Positions 45,056 to 55,000 of a stretch of DNA of 64,000 nucleotides are shown here, piece by piece. The position numbers and the translations under genes were made by a program. Each line of letters opens with the position of its first letter. Positions within the stretch are counted from its first letter, which is position 1. Below the pieces are notes generated by a model, which saw only the letters and a program-made list of their open reading frames with translations, did not search any database and was not told the origin of the DNA. The stretch spans positions 124,001-188,000 of the forward strand of contig NZ_JACJQJ010000001.1 of the NCBI RefSeq assembly GCF_014696615.1, given 5' to 3'. The DNA is from Nostoc linckia FACHB-104. Its GTDB lineage: Bacteria; Cyanobacteriota; Cyanobacteriia; Cyanobacteriales; Nostocaceae.

Positions 45056-47050
45056 CTTTTATTAATATTTATTAAATAAAAAAATCAAAATTTACGGATA
45101 ACAACTTTAAAAATTATCACTATTACAGCAACTAGCAGCTTAACTTAAGCCTACTCTAGACAGTTTAGTTCGGGACTAGGTTAATACCTCGGCAGTATAT
45201 TGTTAAGGCTATATATTAAATCGGCTGAGTGCTACCCGCTTACTTGACAAGCCCTTGTCAACTATATAAGTAGTTTAACGATTAAATTATAAATCAGTGC
45301 CATACGTATTAATACATTAATTTTATGAAGTTCATAATATCTATAAAAAATCTTATTTGATTTTTGAACATCTAAGAGCATTAGAAGCTCAGTGTATACA
45401 GTTTTTATTCTCAGTATAATAGGCAATATTCAAGTAAGATTTTTCTATTAGAAATAGAGATAAATTTTTGATCCCTAGTTTTACCACTGCTCTTCATGAT
45501 TTTTAGTACTTCTGGTGTAGTGTTGAATGTTGCCAAAATATGCTGTCAGACATTTAATATGACCTGTACTTACAGCATTTGGAAAGGCTATATATAAATT
45601 TCACTTACTTACGTAATTGCCTAAAATTTAAGTATATTTTTTTACTTGGTCTTAGTTAAAAAATTAATTTATATAAGTAATTTGTGTTTTACAATTTATT
45701 TTCAAAGATAAAAATATTATTCATAAATCCCCTTAAGGACAGTAAATTTTATCCAAAATCTCTCTCAAATAAAGTATTTTTTTGAGTATTAAAAAACACT
45801 TTAATTATCCATGTACTTAAGAAATTCCTAATGTATGCACCTGATGTTTATTGAGTATATACAATACTGTTGATTTGCATGAACTATTAATAATAGATAC
45901 TTTTTGCCTAATTTCTAACTTTAGCCCCTGGGAAGAATGCCTGCTATTCTTCCGATAACTAGATTTGAATTTAACTCTCTTAGTATAATATCAACTCATA
46001 TTTATAGTAATATTGTATACATAAGACGATTTTATAAAAAATATATCAGTGGTATTATGGTGATTTTATAAAGATTATGTGTAAGATTTTTTGGAAAATC
46101 ATGAATTTCTGATGAAGTACGCACGTAAATTGGAAACATGGTATTGTAGGGAAAGTAAGACTTAATGAGCAATTACAAGCCTAAAGTTCTTAAGTGTTTG
46201 TAATAGTTGATTGATTGCTAAAACAACTGAAAAAGGTAGTTTTTGCAATTGTGACTGTCATTTGGAAGCATTCTTTAACCCAAAATTACATCTAATATAG
46301 AAAATAATTAATCAAAACCAATGATGTGAATAAAGAGAACAAAATTTAGAATTGATTAGCAATTACTGTGTATCTAAGATTAGGTATCCAGTTTGATTTT
46401 TGAAACCATTTCGTAGAACTCTAATTCCCTTCTTTTGTGTTCCATGTTAAGAGTTAATGTTCCCTATATCTACGAGTAATTTCACAAATCAAACACTAGC
46501 CCTAAAACCTATAATATAGATAAGTAATTTCTTAGAACATGCTAGAGAAGGAAGGAATGAGATAGATTTAACTGCCTTCATAACAAAAACTTCCTAGTAA
46601 ACAAACATAAGAGCTGATTCGTAAAGAAAATCTTAAGGACACCCAATTCATTACTGGGTATAGCTTTAGCAGGATAAAGGCTTAATTAGTTCAAATTCCT
46701 GAAACCCTTACGATACGAAGACTTTACTTGAGTTTACAAATTAGCTCTAATCTTACTATTCCTATTTATTCCTTTAACTAAGATTCTTTTTTTGCTAGGA
46801 GCTTTAGGTAAATAGTTATTTCTACTCAAGTTTTGGGAACATGGTTAATTGTAATTATTTTGTGTATGTTCGTGATAATTGTGGAATTTGAATTGTATAT
46901 CTTGAAGATATAGCTGCAGGTACATATAGATTATCTTTTACAACCTGTTGATTAATGCATTAACCTGGGATAAAACCAGGCTGATTTCCATGTGAATTAT
47001 ATAGATTCAGTACCACCTTAAAGCAAGATTTACATTGTAGGATACGGCCG
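45056..47050. other. Two-kilobase gene-free interval in the polysaccharide locus
   Basis: No open frame of meaningful length on either strand. The sequence is very AT-rich. A small hairpin CCTGG...CCAGG (46964-46980) lies about 70 bases before the glycosyltransferase gene and may belong to its leader. The length is unusual for the locus; promoters for the divergent kinase and glycosyltransferase genes, a small RNA or a decayed gene are all possible. Confidence 0.45.
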
Positions 47051-48400
47051 ATGAGACTTAATGAATGGATTAATCAAAAATTCTTTCCATCCATTTCTAC
47101 TCAATTAGAAGCAAAGGATCAGCTTTCTTTTAAGACTCACAAATCCTTGAAATTGTGTGTCATCACTCAGTTTTTTCCCCCAGACTATGCGGCTACGGGA
47201 CAGTTAGTTGAAGAACTAGTGAGAAATTTAGGTCAACAAGGAGTAGATGTTGAGGTTTTTACAAGCCAACCTGGGTATGCGTTTCAATCAGCTAGTGCTC
47301 CCTCTGTTGAACGTTTAGGACGAGTGAGAATTCAGCGATCGCGCACCGCTCAGCTTTGGCCAGGAAGAATTCGTGGGAAAGCCATAAATGGTGTCTTATA
47401 TACCTTGCGTGCAGCTCTCCATCTGATGAGAGGGTGGCGGCGCAGTAATCTATTGTTGTTGACTACAGCGCCCCCATTTTTACCAGTCGTTGGATATCTA
47501 GCTTATACCTTTTTCCGGTTACCTTATGTCTGCATACTATATGACCTATATCCAGATATTGCGATCGCCCTAGGAGTCATCTCAAAACATAACTGGATGA
47601 CCCGATTATGGCAAAAACTCAATCAGCAGATTTGGTTGAATGCCAAGGGGATCATAGTGCTGAGTCCTGGTATGAAACAACGAGTAGTGGCAAATTGCCC
47701 ACAGATAGCTGATAAAGTGTCTGTGATTCACAGTTGGGCAGATCCTGAATGGATTAAGCCAATTGACAAGCATAAAAACTGGTTTGCTTGGAAGTATAAT
47801 CTAGTTAACAAATTTACCGTACTTTACTCCGGTAATATGGGTCGCTGTCATGACATAGATACTATCCTGCAAGCTGCTCGATATCTCCATAATGAACCAG
47901 TCCAGTTTGTCTGTATTGGTGGTGGAGCAAAACGCAACGAGCTAATTGAGGAAGTGAAACTATTGGGGTTGAACAACTTCTTGTTTTTACCTTATCAAGA
48001 CCAGCAAGTATTGCCCTATTCCTTAACCGCTTGTGATTTATCGCTAGTGAGTGTAGATGCATCTTCAGAGAGCATGGTCGTTCCTAGCAAGTTGTACTCA
48101 GCTTTAGCATCAGGACGGCCAATAGCAGTGATTTGTTCGCAAGATTCTTACTTAAGAGAAATGATTGCAGATGCCAACTGTGGCGGCACATTTGACAATG
48201 GAGATGGACATAGTTTAGCTCAATTTATTCGCTTACTCTGTAACGATCCGCAGCTAGGAGAGCGCATGGGTAAGTCAGGTCGTCAATATTTGCGATCGCA
48301 TTACACACCAAAAATCATATCTAAACAATACCTTGATGTTTTGCAGCAAGCGATATTTACTGAAGGTGTGGTAACTATGCCAGAAAGCCGTACTAAATAA
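47051..48400 (+). CDS. Glycosyltransferase family 4 (WcaI-like)
   Basis: 449 residues with the GT-B fold. The N-terminal half has LCVITQFFPPDYAATGQLVEELVRNLGQQGVDVEVFTSQPGY. The middle has LPYVCILYDLYPDIAIALGV, typical of WcaI-type enzymes. The C-terminal nucleotide-sugar domain has VLYSGNMGRCHDIDTIL, FVCIGGGAKRNEL and DLSLVSVDASSESMVVPSKLYSALASGRP, where the glutamate/serine region contacts the sugar nucleotide. The end carries RSHYTPKIISKQYLDVL. Likely adds a sugar to the lipid-linked repeat unit on the cytoplasmic face. About 690 bases separate it from the next gene. Confidence 0.92.
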   Translation: MRLNEWINQKFFPSISTQLEAKDQLSFKTHKSLKLCVITQFFPPDYAATGQLVEELVRNLGQQGVDVEVFTSQPGYAFQSASAPSVERLGRVRIQRSRTAQLWPGRIRGKAINGVLYTLRAALHLMRGWRRSNLLLLTTAPPFLPVVGYLAYTFFRLPYVCILYDLYPDIAIALGVISKHNWMTRLWQKLNQQIWLNAKGIIVLSPGMKQRVVANCPQIADKVSVIHSWADPEWIKPIDKHKNWFAWKYNLVNKFTVLYSGNMGRCHDIDTILQAARYLHNEPVQFVCIGGGAKRNELIEEVKLLGLNNFLFLPYQDQQVLPYSLTACDLSLVSVDASSESMVVPSKLYSALASGRPIAVICSQDSYLREMIADANCGGTFDNGDGHSLAQFIRLLCNDPQLGERMGKSGRQYLRSHYTPKIISKQYLDVLQQAIFTEGVVTMPESRTK

Positions 48401-49091
48401 AGGTTTGTTGATTCTGGGGCTTGATAGTTCTAATTGCTGGGTACTTTTCTCTGGTGCATCATCACCATTTTCTGTTCTTTTATTGAACAGTTCGACCTAC
48501 TTATGTGTCATTGTAAATTTATTAGTTTGATAGCTAGTTTTAGCCAAACATACTTAGATAAGAGAGCTTGGTAAATATTATTTACAGCAAGGTCTCGTTC
48601 TCTATCTAATACAGCAATTCAAACTAATATATAGACATATAATTATGTAATATTATTTAAGTAACTGCTGCCCCATTTAAATTGGTATATTTTCCAATCA
48701 GGTTGTCCAAATTCTAAGATAAAATATTGCTGCAATTTTGAATCTTGACCTTGGACAACCCCTAATCCACAAGGTTTTATCTAGGTAAGCATTCCCTTAA
48801 AAGCCTTTTTAGACTTTATATAAAACTTCAAAAAAATTACGGACTTGTTTATACAAAAAATATGTAATTATGCTGAATAAACATGTTATAGTTACTTTCG
48901 TAACATTTTAAGAGAAATTTAAGTTATATAGGTGATTGCCCTAATAACATAGCTGTTTAGTATTAAATAATGAGGCTAGATTTACTTAGAACAAAAGATA
49001 TCTTAGCTGCATTGATACAGTCTGTTTTTATAGAGCTTTTCAATAAAGCAATCTTGAGCGCAAATCAATTAAATAAATTATTTTCAATTTT
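48401..49091. other. 690-base interval without a convincing gene
   Basis: AT-rich. A 66-codon frame at 48970-49170 encodes a mostly hydrophobic peptide but overlaps the start of the next gene in another frame and has no good ribosome binding site. Nothing else recognised. Confidence 0.4.
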
Positions 49092-49619
49092 ATGGAGATG
49101 GGCTTTGATGGTCTTATTGATCTCAGTCCCTCCAAACCTAACCTTCGTAATTTTGTTGTCTATTTACTGATATGGGGGGTCAAATTGCAGAGAAGGTGTG
49201 ACCGAAATCGGAAACGCTCAAAACGGCGCGCTATCTACTGTCCATGTCACGGCTGTTATCTAGATAGCGTCAGCCAGAAATATCAGCTGTATGCTACCCA
49301 AGCAGGACAGTTGCAGCAGCGAGGCATCAGTAGGCGTAATGCATTGATGTTAGTAGCTAATCAAGGTGCTGTGCTAATAGACAGAGAATGGTTAGAGGCA
49401 TTTTGGTGTGACCAGTGCCAGCAAACCAAGTGGTATCACGTCCATAGGTGCGATGAGCGTAGCTATGAACTCTCACTAGCACCAAGAGAGCTTTGGCAGC
49501 AGGTAACAGGAGTAGATCATCCTGAGGGAAATCCTTCAGTAGGCGAGTTTACTCGCAGGCAATCAAAAGTAATTGGCTATAAAAGCATGAAAGATTTTCA
49601 TTTTGTGGGTCAGCATTAA
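49092..49619 (+). CDS. Cys-rich (zinc-ribbon-like) protein of unknown function
   Basis: 175 residues if ATG 49092 is used; a TTG near 49183 with a G-rich run upstream is a plausible later start that would remove a poorly conserved-looking leader. The core has IYCPCHGCYLDS and, about 50 residues later, FWCDQCQQTKWYHVHR, two Cys pairs that could bind zinc, and the intervening QQRGISRRNALMLVANQGAVLIDREWLEAFWC. No enzyme motif. It ends 25 bases before the ABC permease gene, so it is probably in the same unit and may regulate or assist export. Family not recognised. Confidence 0.7.
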   Translation: MEMGFDGLIDLSPSKPNLRNFVVYLLIWGVKLQRRCDRNRKRSKRRAIYCPCHGCYLDSVSQKYQLYATQAGQLQQRGISRRNALMLVANQGAVLIDREWLEAFWCDQCQQTKWYHVHRCDERSYELSLAPRELWQQVTGVDHPEGNPSVGEFTRRQSKVIGYKSMKDFHFVGQH

Positions 49620-49644
49620 AAATCTTTAATCAATATTAAATCTT

Positions 49645-50490
49645 ATGAATAGCCAAGAAGTTACAGACGATCAGCGAGAACTAGTCATTGAAGCTGGACG
49701 TACAGAAAAGCAGTATTGGAAAGACCTATGGCGTTATCGCGAACTCTTATATTTTCTGGCTTGGCGTGACATTCTAGTACGTTACAAACAAACCTTCATT
49801 GGGATGGCGTGGGCGCTGATCCGACCATTTTTAACTATGGTGGTATTCACCGTAGTATTTGGTAATTTAGCCAAATTACCTTCTGAAGGTGCGCCTTACC
49901 CAATTCTAGTATTTGCCGCTATGCTACCTTGGCAGTTTTTTTCCAATGCCTTAGGTGAGTGCAGTAACAGTCTGATTAGTAATGCCAACCTGATATCCAA
50001 GGTTTACTTCCCGCGTCTGATTGTACCTATCAGTGCAGTAACTGTCAGCTTTGTTGATTTCATGGTTTCTGGCATGATTTTGCTAGGATTGATGGCTTGG
50101 TATAATTTTGTGCCTACTTGGCGGATATTAACATTGCCCTTATTTATTGCTATTGCCTTTGCTGCTTCAATGGGAGTAGGGCTGTGGTTGGCAGCATTAA
50201 ATGTAGAATATCGAGACTTTCGCTATATTGTGCCTTTTATTATGCAGTTTGGGCTGTATATCTCACCAGTAGGATTTAGTAGTAGCGTTGTACCAGAAAA
50301 GTGGCGTTTGCTCTATTCTTTAAATCCAATGGTAGGGGTAATTGATGGTTTCCGCTGGGCAATTATAGGTGGGAACTCAAAAATTTACTTGCCAGGATTC
50401 ATATTATCTATGGGATTAGTTGTGTTTTTACTGATCACAGGTATTTGGTATTTTCGGAAAACCGAACGGACGTTTGCTGATGTAATTTAG
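49645..50490 (+). CDS. ABC-2 type polysaccharide export permease (Wzm-like)
   Basis: 281 residues with six membrane helices. Diagnostic are LLYFLAWRDILVRYKQTFIGMAWALIRPFLTMVVFTVVFGNLAKLPSEG at the start and YISPVGFSSSVVPEKWRLLYSLNPMVGVIDGFRWAI near the end, the RhaT/Wzm pattern. It pairs with the ATPase gene 15 bases downstream to flip or export a polysaccharide chain (ABC-dependent pathway). The paired enzymes for chain synthesis are the nearby glycosyltransferase and sugar-modifying genes. Confidence 0.94.
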   Translation: MNSQEVTDDQRELVIEAGRTEKQYWKDLWRYRELLYFLAWRDILVRYKQTFIGMAWALIRPFLTMVVFTVVFGNLAKLPSEGAPYPILVFAAMLPWQFFSNALGECSNSLISNANLISKVYFPRLIVPISAVTVSFVDFMVSGMILLGLMAWYNFVPTWRILTLPLFIAIAFAASMGVGLWLAALNVEYRDFRYIVPFIMQFGLYISPVGFSSSVVPEKWRLLYSLNPMVGVIDGFRWAIIGGNSKIYLPGFILSMGLVVFLLITGIWYFRKTERTFADVI

Positions 50491-50505
50491 GAAGGAGTAA
50501 AGCAG

Positions 50506-51774
50506 ATGTCTGATAGTGTAATTCATGTAGACAACCTCAGTAAAAAATATATTATTAGCCATCAGAAAGAGAATTCTGGTTATAAAACTCTGCGTGATGC
50601 AATTGCTGAGGGCACTAAATCGCTCAGTACAAGGTTTATTAAACCTAATGGTAAACAAGTTGCCAATGCATATCGGGAGGAATTCTGGGCACTAAATGAT
50701 GTTTCCTTTGAAATTAAACAAGGTGAAGCCATTGGCGTTATTGGACGTAATGGTGCAGGTAAATCAACACTTTTGAAAGTGTTGAGCCGCATTACAGAAC
50801 CAACCAAGGGACGTATCGCTATTAAAGGACGAGTAGCCAGCCTATTAGAAGTAGGTACAGGGTTTCATGCAGAACTAACAGGAAGAGAGAACATCTATCT
50901 CAACGGTTCTATTCTGGGTATGAGTAAAGCCCAAATTCGTCAGAAATTTGATGATATAGTTGGTTTTGCTGAGATAGAAAAGTTTTTAGATACGCCAGTA
51001 AAGCGTTATTCCTCTGGAATGTATGTCCGCCTTGCTTTTGCTGTAGCGGCTCATTTAGAACCAGAGATTTTAATTGTTGATGAAGTTCTAGCTGTAGGCG
51101 ACTCTTCCTTTCAAAAGAAGTGTTTGGGAAAAATGGGGGATGTGGCCACTAAAGAAGGCCGCACAGTCTTATTTGTGAGCCATAGTATGCAAGCGATCGC
51201 TCAGTTAACTCAGCGTTGTATCTTACTTTCTAAAGGTAAGGTTCAGTTTGATGGCAATACTGGTAAAGCGGTGCAATTGTATCTAGCAGGTAATGAAGAT
51301 GAAGCAGTCAAATCTGGCTATTATCAGGCACCTGCTAATAAAAATGGTAACTACGTAGCTTGGGCAAAAGTAGAGACTTCAGAAGGGCAAGGTATTCACT
51401 GCTGGGGAGAACCAATTGCCTTTGAGTTTGCGCTCCATGTTGCTCAACCCCATGAAACCCTATGGTTTTCTTTTCAAATAGTCAACTCTCTGCAACAACC
51501 TATTTGTATATTTTGGTATTACGAACCACAAGCAGCATTTCGCCGTGAGCCAGGGACATTCATTATTCGATGTGAGATACCAAAATTAAGGCTCTACATG
51601 GGTTCCTATACTTTAACAACATGGCTTTCTGAGCGCCGTAGTGAAACTCTACTAGAAAACCTGGTGGGGATTTGCAGTTTTGAAGTCAGTATGCATAATT
51701 TCGAGCGGCCCGAATATCAATGGCAAGCTGATGAATGTACTTACTTAGAAAAGGCTACATGGAAGATGGTCTAG
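50506..51774 (+). CDS. ABC transporter ATPase with Wzt-type carbohydrate-binding C-terminus
   Basis: 422 residues from ATG 50506 with AGGAAGGAG upstream. The ATPase half has Walker A GRNGAGKST (about 80-88), the RVASLLEVGTGFHAELTGRENIYLNG box of the polysaccharide-exporter group, signature YSSGM, and Walker B ILIVDEVLAVGD. After about residue 285, a beta-sandwich C-terminal domain (QGIHCWGEPIAFEFALHV...PEYQWQADECTYLEKATWKMV) is the Wzt_C type that recognises the end of the O-antigen-like chain. With the permease it forms the exporter. An inverted repeat 145 bases after the stop is the likely terminator. Confidence 0.94.
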   Translation: MSDSVIHVDNLSKKYIISHQKENSGYKTLRDAIAEGTKSLSTRFIKPNGKQVANAYREEFWALNDVSFEIKQGEAIGVIGRNGAGKSTLLKVLSRITEPTKGRIAIKGRVASLLEVGTGFHAELTGRENIYLNGSILGMSKAQIRQKFDDIVGFAEIEKFLDTPVKRYSSGMYVRLAFAVAAHLEPEILIVDEVLAVGDSSFQKKCLGKMGDVATKEGRTVLFVSHSMQAIAQLTQRCILLSKGKVQFDGNTGKAVQLYLAGNEDEAVKSGYYQAPANKNGNYVAWAKVETSEGQGIHCWGEPIAFEFALHVAQPHETLWFSFQIVNSLQQPICIFWYYEPQAAFRREPGTFIIRCEIPKLRLYMGSYTLTTWLSERRSETLLENLVGICSFEVSMHNFERPEYQWQADECTYLEKATWKMV

Positions 51775-51919
51775 TTGTTTAATTAGCAATTAATTAACAA
51801 ATAATAAATGGCTTCTATTTTTTTGAGTCCAAGTAACACTGCTATTTGTAAATTTGAGTAGATTCTCTATTTAAATTTATTATTTTTACTATTAAAAAAT
51901 AGGCGACAGATAGGTTAAT

Positions 51920-51962
51920 AACACATAAATTATTCGTGATAAAGAATAATTTATGTGTTTTT
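51920..51962 (+). terminator. Terminator after the ABC exporter genes
   Basis: Perfect 16-nt arms (51920-51935 and 51944-51959), 8-nt loop, and a T-run at 51958-51962. Confidence 0.75.
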
Positions 51963-52052
51963 CGCATGATTGTAATAGGGAAGAAAAATTATTTAATCAT
52001 AGTTGTGCTTCCCATCAACTGTGTTATGGAGTGAGGCTAAAAATCATCTTTT

Positions 52053-55000
52053 ATGATATTCACAAAACGTTATGCCAAGTATATTTTGGCATTTTTCTGT
52101 AGTCTTCTCTTGGTTGTTAGCCAAGTAAAAGTAGCCTTTCCTCAAAACTCGTTAGGCTCGAAGCAGGTAAAAGACAACTCTAGTGATGCAGTAACTTCCC
52201 TTGCCTTCAGCGCGGATGCTAATAACATAGCAATTGGGACAAATGATTCGAGAATCATTATTTCAGATGCAAAAACTGGACAAGAGAAACGAACCTTAAA
52301 AGGACATGAAGGTCGCCCTGTTACAAAAGTAGCCTTCAATCCCAAAGGAGGTAAGCTTGCTAGTGTGGGTAGAGATACAGTACTTCGGATCTGGGATGTA
52401 GAAACTGGAGAACAAACCCAGAGTCAAACTGGTCATGAAAACCCTACTAGGACAGTTGCTTACGCTCCTGATGGTTTAACGATAGCTACGGCAGGCGAAG
52501 ATACTAGAATCACTTTGTGGAATGGGGATAAAATTCTCCGCATCTTGCAGGGTCATCTTGGCTTTGTTAACGATCTTGCTTTTAGCCCAGATGGTAAAAG
52601 GTTAGCAAGTTGTTCAGAAGATGGCCGGATTATCCTTTGGGATGTAGATTCTGGTAAAAAAGTCTTGACTTTGCGCGGTCATGCTGCTGGAGTTACATCG
52701 GTAGCATTTAGTCCTCGTGAACAGCTTTTAGCTAGTGGCGGTAATGATGGTACAGTTCGACTCTGGAATTTAGTCAAGAACACAGGTACGCAAAGCCAGA
52801 TCCTTGAGGGGACAAGTAAAGTAATTAAGACAGTTGCATTCAACTCCAATGGTAATTTATTGGCTGCTGCAGGTGCAGGAGACAAAGCTTTTGTGTGGAA
52901 TGTAGCAAACGGGAAATTACTCAAAAACTTAGCGAAAAATAAAGCTGCTAGGACAAATATAGTTGCCTTTAATCCAGTTGATAATAACAGCTTGGTTACA
53001 GGAGACGATGATGGTGAGATTTCAGATTGGGATGTAGCAAAAGGAACTAAAAAGCAAGGCCGCCGAGTACCTCCTAAAGCTTCTCAACAAAAAGCCTTAA
53101 AAGCCGAGAAATCTGATAATCAAATCAGTAATGCTAGTGTAATTTCTAGCTCTGAAACACTCCTAGCTACAATACCATCACCACCAGGAGGGCCGATTCT
53201 GGTGGTAACTAGTAGTACCAACAAATTTGGTGACTACTATGCTGAAATTTTGCGTAATGAAGGATTTAACTACTTCAACGTCAGTGATATTTCCGCCATT
53301 AATGCTCAAACCTTAAGCAGCTATGATGTTGTCATATTGGCTGAGATGGGTCTAACCTCAACTCAAGTAAATACATTTACTACTTGGGTGAACAGTGGTG
53401 GAAATCTAATTGCCATGCGTCCTGACAAGCAACTGGCTAGTTTGTTAGGTCTGACAGATGCAGGTTCAACCTTAAGTGAAGGCTATTTACTTGTAGACAC
53501 CTCTAAAGCTCCTGGCAATGGCATTGTCAATGAAACCATTCAGTTCCATGGCACAGCAGACCGCTACAACTTGAGTAGTGCTGAAAGCGTCGCTACACTC
53601 TATACCAATGCCACAACAGCAACTACTAATAATAATCCAGCTGTCACACTGCGTAATGTAGGTAGTGGTAAAGCCGCTGCATTTACTTACGATTTAGCGC
53701 GTTCAGTAGTCTACACTCGTCAAGGGAATCCCGCTTGGGCAGGTCAGGAGCGTGATGGATTTTCACCCATTCGCTCTGATGACCAATTCTATGGCGCTGC
53801 CAGCTTTGATCCAAAGTCAGACTGGGTAAACCTTGACAAGGTTGCTATTCCGCAAGCAGATGAGCAACAGCGCTTATTAGCAAATCTAATTACCAAAATG
53901 AACTTGGCTAAAAAGCCGCTACCGCATTTCTGGTATTTCCCCAATGGCAAAAAAGCTGTTGTACTGATGAGCGGTGACGATCATGGTAATGGCGGAACCA
54001 TACCTCGTTTTGACCAGTACATAGCATATAGCCCAGCTAATTGTTCAGTTGACAATTGGGAATGTATTCGTGGGACTTCCTATGTCTACACTACTGTACC
54101 GTTCACCAACACTCAAGCAGTAAATTACAATGCACAAGGCTTTGAAATTGCCTTACACGTTAATACAGGCTGTGCAGATTACACAACGACTTCACTGAAT
54201 AGTAATTACACTCAGCAATTAAGTGGATTTAGCAGCAAGTTTCCTAGCCTACCCGCACCTACAACTCAACGTCACCATTGTTTAGTATGGAGTGACTGGT
54301 CTGGTACACCAGAAGTAGAACTGAGTAAAGGGATACGGCTTGACACTACCTATTACTACTGGCCACCTACTTGGGTTGCGGATCGCCCAGGATTCTTTAC
54401 TGGTAGTGGTATGCCAATGCGTTTAACCAAGTTAGATGGAACATTGATTGATGTTTATAAGGCAGCTACGCAAATGACTGATGAATCAGGTCAGTCATTC
54501 CCTTATACAGTCAATACACTACTAGATCGGGCTATAGGAGCAGAAGGATACTACGGTATTTTTACCGTTAATGCTCACACAGATAACAGTAGTACAGGTT
54601 CTCAACAAGAATCGGATGATGTTGTAGCTTCAGCTAAAACTCGTGGTGTACCAGTTGTTTCTGCTCGTCAAGTGCTAACTTGGTTGGATGCTCGTAATAA
54701 TTCGACTTTCAATTCTTTAGTTTGGACTCCCGGCCAGACAAATCCTCTGACTAGTAGCACATTAAGTTTTAATATCACCAAAGCTACAGGTGCAACTGGT
54801 TTACAAGCAATGCTACCAACTAGGTCTAGCAATGGGATTCTCAGTACTATAACTCGTAATGGTAGTACTGTTTATACAGTAGCTACTGGCAATACACAGG
54901 CTATAAAAGGTGTTGAGTACGCGATTTTCTCTGGTGATACTGGTAATTATGTTGCTACTTATGACCCAGACATAACATCTCCACAGGTAATAACAAATAA

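Noticed and set aside
48970-49170. Possible 66-residue hydrophobic peptide
   Set aside because: It overlaps the next gene in another frame and lacks a ribosome binding site. A small membrane peptide cannot be ruled out but is not supported.
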